From assembly GCA_944739405.2 (NCBI GenBank), contig OX123191.2, positions 3,762,830 to 3,826,829 on the forward strand: a stretch of DNA of 64,000 nt, given 5' to 3'. The notes beneath the pieces were generated by a model. That model was not told the origin of the DNA, ran no database searches, and saw only the letters and a list, made by a program, of their open reading frames with translations. Numbering within the stretch: position 1 is the stretch's first letter; each line of letters begins with the position of its first letter. The translations under genes were made by a program, and so were the position numbers. Of this stretch, positions 32,626-42,338 are shown one piece after another. Source of the DNA: Euclidia mi. Taxonomy: Eukaryota; Arthropoda; Insecta; Lepidoptera; Erebidae.

Positions 32626-32806
32626 CCCGCCCTTTGGACGCATCCTGCGCAGGCCTCCGTCAAGCCCATGCGGAGCGTCCCCTCCTGGATCCCTCTTAGC
32701 TTCACCGCGGGTCACCAATCCACGGTTACTAAGCCCCCCCACCACGACAAGGTGGAGATCCCACGGGGGGGACATATAGAATCACTGGATATAGACTCAC
32801 AACCTT

Positions 32807-34107
32807 CGAGGGTAGTCCCAAAAGTACCCGACCTGACAAGAAAAACAAAAGAAAATCAAATTTTTTTTTTATTATTTTTCTACATAATCTCCTTTTAGTT
32901 CTATGCACTTGGCCCAGCGATGTTCGATAGCTTCAACACCTTGTTTGTAATGAGATTTGTCGAGCTCGTGAAAATACTCATCAACCGCTGCCTCCGCTTC
33001 ATCATTGCTGGCAAATCTTTTACCAGCAAGCCATTTTTTTAAATTTGGAAACAAAAAATAATCCGAAGGGGCCAAGTCGGGCGAATAGGGTGCATGAGGA
33101 AGTAGTTCGAACTTTAACTCGCGGATTTTGGTCATGGCCTTGGAACACGTGTGTCAATGCACATCACTGGTGTCATTGTCTTGGTGAAACAATTTTTTTT
33201 TTTTCGCCAGGTGCGGTCGTTTTTGACGGATTTGTTCACTTAATTGATGCAACAGGTTAGCATAATACTCGCCATTGATAGTCCGTCCTTTCTGAAGATA
33301 ATCTATAAAGATTATCCCACGACAATCCCAAAAAACGGAGGCCATGACCTTTCCCGCTGATGGAACGGGTTTCGCCTTCTTTGGGGCTGGTTCTCCTCTA
33401 CGAGTCCATTGCTTCGACTGTTCTTTAGTCTCTGGTGTGAAATAATGCACCCACGTTTCATCCATAGTAATAAAACGCCGCAAAAACTCCGCTTTATTAT
33501 TGTGAAATTTTGCCAAACACTCGGTCGAAATATCTTCGCGACGTCGTTTTTGGTCCTCTGTGAGCAATCGCGGCACCCACCTTGCGCACATCTTTTTCAT
33601 ATCCAAATTTTCGGTTAATATGCGATGTACAGCACTTTTTGAAATCCCTGCCATGTCTGCTAACTCGCGTACTTTCAATCGCCGGTCATCTAATACCATT
33701 TTTAGTTAGTTTAGTTTCTGGTATTGTCACTTCATTTGGTCGACCACATCGATGTTCATCCTCGCAGCTCAAGCGACCTCGTTTAAACTCTGCCACCCAA
33801 TATTTTACTGTTGTAAACGATGGAGCAGACTCCCCCAAAGAAGAATCTAGCTCCGCTTTAATATCAGTTGGACTAAAACCTTTCAAATGAAAGTATTGTA
33901 TCACATAACGATGGCCAATTTTCTCCATGTCTGAAAATTTGTTCACAGCGTCAACTATTGATGGCTACTAAACAAAAGACAAACGACGCTACGTGTTCCA
34001 ATTTCAAATTTAAACTTTATGAAGTATATTATTTTTAAAAAGAGTATTTATTTGAGATAAAAACCTCTTTAAGTGTGTCAGGTCGGATACTTTTGGGACT
34101 GCCCAGG
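32807..34107 (-). mobile_element. Mariner transposon inserted in LINE-2
   Basis: Inverted ends: left 'gggtagtcccaaaagtaccc' + 'gacctgaca' (32810-32838); right, as its complement, 'gggcagtcccaaaagtatcc' + 'gacctgaca' (34076-34104). TA follows the right end (34108-34109); the left side has TT instead. About 1.3 kb, with one transposase gene on the minus strand. It interrupts LINE-2 ORF2 just after the endonuclease domain. Confidence 0.85.
32872..33946 (-). pseudogene. Mariner transposase, two frame breaks
   Basis: Three minus-strand pieces: 33946-33686, the paired helix-turn-helix N-terminus ('GFSPTDIKAELDSSLGES', 'TVKYWVAEFKRGR'); 33699-33154, the catalytic centre ('FITMDETWVHYF' with first Asp, 'GKVMASVFWD', 'KKLFHQDN' with second Asp); and 33135-32872, the C-terminus ('LLPHAPYSPDLAPSDYFLF' with third Asp, then 'WAKCIELKGDYVEK'). 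The Asp spacing suits the D,D34D mariner type. Breaks lie near 33690 and between the second and third Asp (around 33150-33170). All three Asp are kept, so it died by indels. I do not assign the subfamily. Confidence 0.85.
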
Positions 34108-34953
34108 TAAATCACAAAAATCCTTCGTACATAACTTACAGTATAAATCAATCTGCGCACGATCCCTCACGCCCCAAACGTGTTTACAAATTAACTCTGG
34201 CATAGACTGTAGTTGTTTAGTTCGTATAAGATTAAGGTTACATCTAATAACAAGCGGTAGGTGATCCGACAAGTATGAATCATAGTGTACATACATACCG
34301 GTTACGAGCGTAGCAGCCGCCGCTGTCGTGATACTGTGGTCGAGCCAACGACAAGTACCGTGCGCCTCGCTTACAAACGTGTATGTATTTGTATCGAGCC
34401 TTTCCAAGTCTAAACATTGAAGTGATTGCTCGTCGCAAAAATCAACTAACTCCCTTCTAAACAATGTACCAGGATGTGCATTAAAATCCCCTAACACGAT
34501 TGCACATTCAATGTTAGCACTTTCGATAATAGCACTTATTTGCGCAAGACACTCCGTAAACTCTGGCAGGTTATCATCGCAATTAGTAGGCATGTACACA
34601 CAAAACACAAGTAAATTTTTATCACCTATGACTAATCGCACTGCCAGCAATCGATCACTTTCACACTCAATGACGCTAGCACTGGTAAACACCTTTGATC
34701 TCCACATCAGCGCTGTACCTCCGTAGGGACGGCCACGCAGCACATCAATGGACGTGTCTACAGACGATTTGGCGTAGCACAGAAATTCTTTGTCGATTTC
34801 ATTTACGAAACCCAGGTCATGGGGCAGTAACCACGTCTCCTGAAGGGCAACAACGTCAGCATATTTACATAAATTTCTCACGTGTTCTACGGATCTCTTA
34901 ATTGACTTACAGTTATAAGACACTAATTTCATATCTGTAGTTTGTACATCCAT
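34108..34953 (-). CDS. LINE-2 ORF2 apurinic-type endonuclease domain (truncated by mariner)
   Basis: The minus ATG at 34953 ('MDVQTTDMKLVSYNCKSIKR') opens ORF2. Motifs of the exonuclease/endonuclease/phosphatase fold: 'VVALQETWLLP' (Glu), 'YGGTALMWR', 'VLGDFNAHPG' (Asp/Asn), 'RWLDHSITT' and 'YLSDHLPLVI' (Asp/His). About 280 residues are LINE; the last about 10 codons to the stop at 34078 are read from the mariner end. The endonuclease nicks target DNA to prime reverse transcription. Its reading frame is intact, but the rest of ORF2 lies beyond the insertions. ORF2 starts 42 bp downstream of the ORF1 stop. Confidence 0.8.
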
Positions 34954-34994
34954 AGGTATTATTTATTGTCAAGCGCGTTAACTGATCGCACGGG

Positions 34995-36235
34995 TCACGA
35001 TTGTTTAAAACGGCGAAATACTAATCCTTCAGGCCAGAAGTCATTTTGCAGAAATTTTTTTAACCTGGATATAGGTACCGTAATCTTGAACGAATTAAAG
35101 TTGGTTTCTTTGTTTTGTTTCAACAATTCAACACTGTGACACTCCTCGCGTCTTTCTTTTATATAATCTAATATATCATTTTCTGTGACATGTTTCATTG
35201 TACGTGACAAATAAATGAATGCTAACGATTCGACTGCCTGTAGTCTACCACTATTTTGTAAAGTGCCTCGAGTGTTTCTGTACCTGTAAGTATGTTTTTT
35301 TCTTATAACTGTCGTAAACCCGTCATCGTCGCCTTGTTTATGCTCCAAGTGAACTGGCGAATGTAACTCATTACCTACAGTGCGTGTATTGGGCGCATCG
35401 CTCAGCTGTTTCATTGATATTGTTGTTGTCGCTGCCACAGGTGAGAGCGCGTGAGTCACCGGCTGGATTCCTAGGCTATTGTGTACGTAAGGGACCGGGC
35501 GGTCGGGCGCGGGCGCAGGCGCAGGTGCAAGCACGTCTTCGCCGCCACCGCCGCCGCCACCGCGCACCTCCCATCTCCTCGGATTGCTCGTGCTCGCTCG
35601 CGCAGGCGAACGAGATACTCCAACGGTTTTCACACTAGCCTCGATCAAAAATTGATGGTTCATGTTTTGGTTCTCTAAATTAGGATTATTGCTCAATGTT
35701 AAAGCTGTAGATTTGTCAAGCTTTTGATTATCACAATTGTTGCGCAGTTTCAGAAGCATGTTTTTCACAACGACAACATAATTTTTAACTGATTCCATAT
35801 CTGACACTAATCCCAAGTTATCGTTCTCAGTACATGTTCTGGCCTTCAGGGTTGCAACATCAGCTTTGAGTAAAGACATTTCCTTTAAAAACGTCGTTAT
35901 ATCTATATGATCAAATGAAACAGGTGGCAGTTTATTTATTTTTTTTGCGACAAAAGTAGGTAGGTTGTCGGGTTCAAATTCTTTTATGAGCTTTATCATT
36001 TCTTGAATGCTCTTTTGTTCAGCTCCTTCTTTTTTTTCGTGAATCTTTTACTAGGCGCCAACAACTTGTAGGCAATTGATCTTGCTGTCTCGATTTCTTC
36101 CATAGGATACGCACTCACACATATCTTTATTATCGCGGCTTCGGGAAGGGTATCAACCTTAAAGCCAATAACTCGTTGATCACCACCTTGCACTCACTGC
36201 ATCTGAGATCACATTTGGTCAACATTATTACTACC
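34995..36235 (-). pseudogene. LINE-2 ORF1 (two frameshifts)
   Basis: The likely start is the minus ATG at 36235 ('MLTKCDLRCSECKVVINELL', a Cys cluster). A shift near 36180 leads into 'KVDTLPEAAIIKICVSAYPM', and another in an A-rich run near 36040-36000 leads into the 334-codon frame 35999-34995. That frame has a coiled-coil stretch ('EMSLLKADVATLKAR'), a Gly run and Ala-Pro repeat (about 35570-35500), and a C-terminal domain 'LAFIYLSRTMKHVTENDIL', 'NSFKITVPISRLKKFLQ', ending 'WPEGLVFRRFKQS'. The role in the family is RNA binding and particle assembly. Confidence 0.7.
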
Positions 36236-36324
36236 GCTCGCGGACGGAGAATGCGTTGTCATTATTAGACGAATAGCTACCGCACTCTTTGACAGCGCGC
36301 GCGTGACTGGGGAAATATATACAT

Positions 36325-36440
36325 CAATAGACTCACGCCTGTTTCCCGAAGGGGTAGGCAGACTACGAAACGCCATTTGTTACGATCCTGACATACCCCT
36401 CTTGCATCATTCACACATACATGAAAAGATACGTGTCAAT
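36325..36440 (-). pseudogene. RTE-like ORF2 C-terminal scrap
   Basis: The plus strand reads 'gactcacgcctgtttcccga' and 'aggggtaggcagactacg'; the minus strand encodes 'SAYPFGKQA' and a stop, matching 'SAYPNGRQA' at the end of the RTE copy (39914). A 5'-truncated copy, next to the LINE-2 5' end. Confidence 0.65.
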
Positions 36441-36802
36441 ACCACAGACCATGTGTTATCTTTATACACAGTTTTAGCTTTATACACAGTAAGTCAGAGT
36501 GTTCTTTCGCTCTACTGATCTGTCTGATCGTAGAGAAGAGGCATTCGGGTTTGCGCGCCCGGCTTGCTCGAGCTGTCGCAATCACTACCAATATCCCTTC
36601 CGTGATTGCGGCATCCTTTGTTACCTTTGACATCCTTTCCAAACACCAACCTCCTTTAGCACTCCCCTATCCTATCCTGTATTTCCCTTCCGTTCCTTAT
36701 CCGAAGTAGAGGTGAAGAAGATGGCGCAATGGCTTTTAGGGGATTAAATATTACTGTACCCCAGGAGGGTACCGGTGCTACCGGAGAATCCCTCTCTGAG
36801 CA

Positions 36803-37680
36803 TTGTCGCTCAGACTGCCCCAGCAGCTACAAAGTATCTGGGGGAGAGGGGGCAACATTCTCAATGGCGACACGCTTTGCCACACGTCACGTTTTGTCTC
36901 CCCGTCCAACAGAGGTAAAAAGAGGGCTAGGGAATGCCTGTTTGCAACGGTGAATGTTTGTGGAGGAGTGGCTAGTAAGATTGATGAATTGTGTGATACG
37001 ATGGATGTAAGGAAAATTGATCTACTAGGAGTCAGTGAAACTAAGAAGAAAGGTTGCTCAACAACTACTCATGGCCGATATCATGCATACTGGTTTGGAG
37101 TTGTTGAGTCTGAAAGAGCTAGCCGAGGAGTTGGAATGATTCTGTCGGATAGAATGAATGAGTGTGTGAAAGATTATGAATATGTCAACTCCAGGCTTCT
37201 TTGGATCCGATTAAAGCTTGGCTTAATGAAAGTTTTTGTTGTGTGTGTTTATGCTCCGGACATGTCCAAACCATTGAATGTCAGAGGAATTCTGGGACAA
37301 GGTCAGAGATGTGCTTGCTAGGTATGAGAATAATGAAAGAATAATTATATTAGGCGACTTTAATGGCTGGGTAGGTGTATCTCGTGATGGATATACAAGG
37401 GTTCTAGGGCGATTTAGTGACGAGAGAGTGAATGAAAATGGTGAGTTTTTGCTGGAAATTTGTATGGAAAGAAAGCTTGTTGTGACAAACACTTTGTTTA
37501 GTCACAAGATGAATTATATGTATACATGGCAAAGGCAGACAGAATGAAGTATGATAGATTTTATTGTGGTAGATGAACGTTTAAAAGGGAAAATGAAAGA
37601 TACTAAAGTGTACCGAGGCTTGAATGTGGGTACTGACCATTTTTTGGTTGTTAGCCGTATAGCGAGACTAACAATAAAAT
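36803..37680 (+). pseudogene. RTE-like endonuclease domain
   Basis: Frame 36803-37321 gives 'ECLFATVNVCGGVASKIDEL', 'KIDLLGVSETKKKG' (catalytic Glu), 'SRGVGMILSD' and 'VFVVCVYAPD'. After a one-base shift near 37280 the frame 37278-37547 continues 'EEFWDKVRDVLARYENNERI', 'ILGDFNGWVG' (Asp/Asn). At 37545 a TGA sits where an Arg or similar codon is usual ('QTE*SMIDFIVV'), and 'GLNVGTDHFLVV' (Asp/His) follows. The endonuclease fold is complete, but the frame has at least one shift and one stop. Confidence 0.75.
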
Positions 37681-38890
37681 GGCGCCATCGTCTCGCATAC
37701 ACTCACCTGCCATAAAAAGAGTGAAAGTTGAAAGATTGGCAGAAGAGGATATACGTGATCAGTATAAAGTGGAAGTAAGGTTAAAAGATTTGTTTGAGAA
37801 AGAAGAGTGCGAAATAGAAGAATTTTGGAAAGAGTTTAAGAATGGAATGATTGAGACAGCCACTCAAGTATGTGGCGTAAGCAAGAGGAAGAACGTTAAG
37901 AAAATTTGTAATGAATGGTGGGATCAAGAAGTAAGTGGTGTGGTTGCGGCAAAGCGCAAAGCATGGTTGGACTTGCTGGCCATAAGGGCCAATAAAAGAG
38001 TACTAGGTGGTGTGAATGTAAATGAAAGGATTGTAAAAGAAAAATATGACAGGTTGAAATATAAATTAAAAGAGATAGTGAGGAGAAGGAAAGAAGAATG
38101 CAAGGATAAATTTGATAGAAAATTTGCTCAACATTTTCGGGCCAATATCAAATTATTCTGGCACTTAGTCAGAACAGCCCGAGCCAAATCAGGTGATTTG
38201 AAAGTCAGTGCGATAAGGGATATAAATGGAAGTATTATTAGAGAGCATAGGGAAGTTCTGAATCAGTGGAAGGTATATTTTGAGAATTTGTTTTAACGAG
38301 GAGAGAGTGATAATAGGAATATAGTAGCGAATGAGGAAGATAATTGTGAAAGTGGAATAAGTATGGAAGAGATACGATATGCATTGAAAAGTATGAATAC
38401 GGGTAAAGCTGCGGGATATGACAGGATATCTGCTGAAATGCTCATGGTAGGCGAAGGCGTCACTGCAAGCCTGCTGTACCTGCTGTTAAATAAATGTTGG
38501 CGTGTACCAGGTGACTGGAACAAAGCCGTAATTGTGCCACTGTACAAGGGCAAAGGGACACGGCAGGAATGCAAAAATTATCGCGGTATCAGCCTCCTGA
38601 GTGTTGTTGGCAAATTGTATGCAAAGATACTGATTGAAAGAGTGATCTCTGAAACGGACAGTAAAATTTGGGATGTGCAAGCGGGATTCAGAAAGGGAAT
38701 GGGATGTACGGATCAAGTCTTTTCCTTAAGGTGCATTGCAGAGAAAGTCTTAAGCAAACACCAGAAGGTTTTCTGCGCCTTTATTGACCTGGAAAAGGCT
38801 AACGATCGAGTGGTGAGGGATGAACTTTGGTCATCACTTTCTGCGTATGGAGTGAGCAGCAGTCTCATACGGGCACTTGAATCCTTATAA
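37679..38890 (+). pseudogene. RTE-like linker and RT N-terminal half
   Basis: Frame 37679-38296, an internal stop (38294), then 38363-38890 in the same frame. Motifs: 'QVCGVSKRKNVKKICNEWWD', 'LKSMNTGKAAGYDRISAEML', 'AVIVPLYKGKGTRQECKNYR', 'WDVQAGFRKGMGCTDQVF', 'AFIDLEKANDRV' (first catalytic Asp; Tyr usual before Asp is Asn). The frame ends at 38888 in a quasi-palindrome (38872-38909). Confidence 0.8.
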
Positions 38891-39914
38891 TTATAGGGAT
38901 TCAAGTGCCTGTGTCAGAATAAATAGGGCCTCTACGGACTGTTTCAACATTGATCGTGGTGTTAGACAGGGATGTGTAGCGTCTCCTTGGCTGTTCAATC
39001 TGTTCATAGACAGTTGTTTGGCCGATTTGAAAGATTCTGAATGTGGATTAAGAATGAGTGAGTCAGTGTTTAAGACCCTGCTATACGCTGACGATCAGGT
39101 TCTATTTGCATCGTCAGCGTCGGAATTGAAGGAGATGGTCACCACGATGAATGAGGCGTATAAGAAGAAAGGAATGAAAGTGAATGTAAACAAAATCAAA
39201 GTCATGGTCATAGAGAGGGACGATAGTGTAACTGAATGTGACGTAATGATAGAAGATTAAAAAGTGGAGCAAGTGAACGAGTTTGTGTATTTAGGGTCTT
39301 TGTTTACGAGAGATGGAAAATATGAGGGAGATATTGAAAGGAGAGTGAAAGCAGGAAATAGTGTGAATGGCGCCTTACAGTCCATTATCAGCAATGGTAT
39401 TATCCCAAGGCAAGCTCGCCTTGCTATACTGCAGGGAGTTTTAGCGCCAACGCTTATGTATGGTAGTGAATCATGGGTATGGCAGAAGAAGCATGAAAGT
39501 AGAATCAATGCTGTGGAGATGAGAGCTTTGAGGAGAATGTGCGGAATAAGGCTGATAGTTAAAGTGAAAAACAGTGTGATACGAGAGAAGTGTGGTCTAA
39601 AAGAAGATGTAGTGACAAAGATTGAAAAAGGAATGGTGCATTGGTTTGGACATTTGGAATGGATGGATGAAAGAAGAAATACGAAAGGAGTGTATCGTGC
39701 GAGAATGAATGGAAATGTCGGTAGGGGACGCCCTAGGCGGACGTACGTCGACCAAATAGGCGACGTATTGGAAAAGGGCCAAATCAAATGTACCCATAAC
39801 CGACGCGCATGCATGATGAGGTTCATGAATGTCGAGGAAGCGAAAGAGGTATGTTTGAACCGAAGCATGTGGCCTTCAATAGTCTCTGCCTACCCCAATG
39901 GGAGACAGGCGTGA
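38877..39914 (+). pseudogene. RTE-like RT catalytic half and C-terminal domain
   Basis: One frame with a single stop at 39258: 'GVRQGCVASPWLFNLFIDS', 'TLLYADDQVLFASS' (catalytic YADD), 'KGMKVNVNKIKVM', then after the stop 'VNEFVYLGSLFTRDGKYEGD', 'LAPTLMYGSESWVWQKK', 'VHWFGHLEWMDERRNTKG', 'VGRGRPRRTYVDQI' and the final 'WPSIVSAYPNGRQA'. Apart from the stop, this 345-codon stretch is open, so the 3' half is less decayed than the 5' half. Confidence 0.8.
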
Positions 39915-39945
39915 CGATATAGATAGATAGAGATAGATAGATAGA
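39915..39945. repeat. (GATA)n tail of the RTE LINE
   Basis: 'cgatatagatagatagagat' and further gata units follow the ORF2 stop directly. SINE-A copies carry (ATGT)n at the same place. Confidence 0.85.
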
Positions 39946-40240
39946 CAGTTTTATCTATGCTGCCTGTCTAGTACTTTAAAGACTGGATTTACTATATTTT
40001 TTGTGTAAGATCAAGCAGAAATGTATAGCCTAGCGAGTACCGTTATCATCTGATTTGTGATTCTGATTTTCTAGAAACTATGAGTGTATACAATAGCAGG
40101 ACAATACAACAGTGTATCTACTGTTTGTTTATATAAAGCGTGCAGTTTATCTGTTTCGGAAATTGGTGAAAAATTGAGTTCATAATAAAAAATAAAGTGA
40201 TTTCAAGATAGCAGCAAATAAATCACACATGTCGCTACTA

Positions 40241-40520
40241 TCTATATCTATACATATAAATAAAATTGGAGTGTCTGTTTGTAATATTAAAATAACCGCT
40301 TTTTACTAAATGTATATGGATGTATACAGGGTACATATACCGAAATGACATTTTTGTCTGTTTGTTTATTCTCGCTAATCTCTGGAACAGCTGCACAGAT
40401 TTTGACGGGAGTTTCACTGGCGGATAGCTGATGTACCAAGGAGTAGCTTAGGCTATAAATTAACCGGGTACGCGAAGGATTTTTCCTCTGGGCGCGGGTG
40501 AAACCACGGGAAACAGCTAG
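40241..40520 (+). mobile_element. Non-autonomous Helitron, 280 bp
   Basis: A/TC start ('a/tctatatctatacatataaa'), internal 'tgtctgtttgtttattctcg', 'ctaatctctggaacagctgc' and 'gggcgcgggtgaaaccacgg', end 'gaaacagCTAG' before T. It shows Helitron hallmarks at both ends. Confidence 0.85.
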
Positions 40521-41067
40521 TTTATTTTATAAAACTAGTCCTTAACCCAACCCTATTCCACATTTTTCTGTGACCTTCCCTCACCTACATCCCTAGCCAC
40601 GCATATCATAAAAAGTAAATAATATACACATTAAACAAAAGATCGCGTGTCGCGCCAAAATAAATAATATGACACGTTACAGTTCGGTGTAAAAGATAAT
40701 ATTTAGGGGACGTTTCACACTTGGCACGCACAGGAACTAAATGTATACAACGTATCAGTACTCCGGATGTGGAGGATTTTTTAATTCATTTATATTTGAA
40801 TAAATAGTAGGCGTAAAGAATAAAAGATTTTTGTCAATATATCTACTCTTAATCGTATATCCTCCAGAGCGAGTCGAACTCCCTTCTGTACGAGCAACGC
40901 TAGGCGTATTAGGCTTGTATTAGTACACACATGTGTTAGGCCGGCACTAGGCGGGATAGATAAGGTTTCTAGCCATTGATATAAGTATGTATAAAAACCC
41001 AATATACACAGTCTCGGACAGAAGTGACGTTCAAAACCGTTCACATTGTGCATCATCAGTTATAGTT
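40521..41067. other. Intergenic DNA, nothing recognised
   Basis: AT-rich. The 88-codon minus frame at 40790-41056 shows no domain. Confidence 0.4.
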
Positions 41068-41312
41068 GACTGCCTCGTTGGTCTCGCGGCATAAATATGC
41101 GCGTGGGATTAGGAGGTCTCAAATTCGATTCGCGAGTCGGGCAAAAGTGTTACTGGGTTTTTCCGAATTCTCAGTAGCAGCACGGAGTCTGCTAATGGCA
41201 ATAGGCTCGCCCCCTATTACGTGGGACCTAGAAATTCATGGCGAAATGTGAGTGTAATATTACGCCTCTGCCTACCCCATCGGGGATACAGGCGTGAGTC
41301 TATAAATGATAA
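41068..41312 (+). repeat. SINE-A, nearly full-length
   Basis: Head 'gactgcctcgttggtctcgc', B-box position 'aaattcgattcg' (degenerate), body 'cagtagcagcacggagtctg', 'caataggctcgccccctatt', tail 'ctgcctaccccatcggggat', 'acaggcgtgagtctata'. It lacks the GCCGTGTGG head seen at 24907. An internal gap removes 'gtgcccggtacg'. Confidence 0.85.
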
Positions 41313-42086
41313 AAAATAAAATAAAAATATGATCATAATTATTATTATGTAAATGTAACCTTAAACTTTTATGTTCATCGTAAAATTGTAATGAATGTGC
41401 CGTAATAACGAAATAGTACTATCTGAAAAAAAAATGCACGCGCATGTATTTTGCCAGACTGTTTTGAGATGCTGACTGTGTATCTTAGGTTTTTTGTATA
41501 TCTATGTTTCTAGCACACAAAATATTGTTAGTTCGTATTATTTTAGTTTTGCCTCTACAGTTATAGAGTAGACTACTTTAATTTAACTAAGACTCTGAAA
41601 TAACCAGTCATAAATTTACACGTTTAAAACAGGTATAATCGTACAAATCAAACTACTGTTTACGGTTTCTATCCCGATATATTTGTTTTGGAGATATTAC
41701 ATTGAAACCGCATGATCTAGAAACTATTTTTAGAAGAGAAGAGAAGAGAAGTAATATAGGTACATTCAAAACTTATATGATAAAACAGATATAAATAAAA
41801 AACTGAATTAAGACATGGAATTTTATACCAACTCATCTCTGAAATAGATATTTCAACTATTTCAAATTATTCTTCCGTTAAAATACGACGAGCCATGCCA
41901 AGAACAGGCTACAAAGCAAGGTTGCACAACCTTTGTACTGGATATTGATATTATTTTATGTATGTTCGATTCAAGTATCCTTTAAAATGTATGACTTGCT
42001 TTACTCAATACTGAGACTCAATTCACTGAGGGACTGTAAATAAATAAATATAATAAAATAAAATAATCTTTATTTCGGATAAGGAA
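41313..42086. other. Intergenic DNA, nothing recognised
   Basis: AT-rich; a short 'agaagagaag' repeat at 41734-41752 is the only pattern seen. Confidence 0.4.
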
Positions 42087-42138
42087 CATCCATATGGGTT
42101 GGAAACTTTTAAACACTCGCGTTGCATGTTTAAAAATA

Positions 42139-42338
42139 TATATATAGACAGGAATTAACGCGAACATGCAAATTAGGTATTTACATACCTTATTTTGTTG
42201 GTTGCACGTCCCGTGGTCGCAAGCTGACTGGTCAGCTTGCGACCACGGGACGTGCAACCGTCTCGAAACGTCAAGCAAAATAAGGTATGTAAATACCTAA
42301 TTTGCATGTTCGCGTTAATTCCCGTCTATATATATATA
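42139..42338. repeat. Nested hairpin, about 200 bp
   Basis: Outer arms 42139-42197 and 42276-42338 (one mismatch over about 55 bp: 'gacaggaatt' against 'cccgtc' side) enclose inner arms 42200-42228 and 42231-42259 (29 bp, perfect, 2-nt spacer). The right side has 16 extra bases (42260-42275). The flanks share 'atccatatgggtt' at 42088 and 42349, as if the hairpin grew between copies of that text. No TIR-MITE family is recognised. Confidence 0.9.

Larger units (their letters stand above)
32159..32786 (-). mobile_element. Structured non-autonomous retroposon with 16-bp target-site duplications
   Basis: A 596-bp GC-rich insert (32175-32770) is flanked by the perfect 16-bp direct repeat 'gacatatagaatcact' (32159-32174 and 32771-32786). 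Its left end is a T-run, that is, a poly(A) tail on the minus strand, so it is a retroposon in minus orientation. It holds no convincing protein: the overlapping frames are by-products of GC-rich text. Instead it contains at least six hairpins (see separate entries). The 5' text ('ctccaccttgtcgtggtggg') and the 3' text ('ccccggggcggagggactcc') could come from UTRs of an R1-type LINE, which is inference. Perfect duplications indicate a recent insertion. Confidence 0.85.
29869..36305 (-). mobile_element. LINE-2: near full-length jockey/CR1-group retrotransposon with two nested insertions
   Basis: Read on the minus strand: a 5' UTR (from about 36305), ORF1 (36235-34995), ORF2 endonuclease (34953-34108), then a mariner (34107-32807), 20 bp of LINE, a structured retroposon with 16-bp target duplications (32786-32159), then ORF2 linker, RT and C-terminus (32158-30231), and a 3' UTR ending in a TTA repeat at 29869. 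Removing the two inserts leaves a LINE of about 4.5 kb. Clade within the jockey/CR1/Rex group is not settled. Confidence 0.8.
36720..39945 (+). mobile_element. RTE-like non-LTR retrotransposon, decayed
   Basis: One long ORF (endonuclease plus reverse transcriptase plus C-terminal domain) spread over several frames from 36803 to 39914, with a very short 3' end: the stop lies inside 'caggcgtga', and (GATA)n follows directly. A single ORF with a stop within 35 bp of the repeat tail fits the RTE clade. The 5' limit is uncertain. Its last codons equal the tail of SINE-A. Confidence 0.75.

Noticed and set aside
32256..32898. Open frames of 128-149 codons on both strands
   Set aside because: They lie in the GC-rich structured retroposon and follow its stems; no protein motif, and the retroposon borders cut through them.
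38872..38909. Near-perfect palindrome in the RTE LINE taken as another snap-back event
   Set aside because: The coding text on both sides ('ALES' and 'RDSSACV') is normal for the family, so most of the symmetry is native; only a 4-base change at the centre is new. I count it as a frameshift, not as strong evidence.
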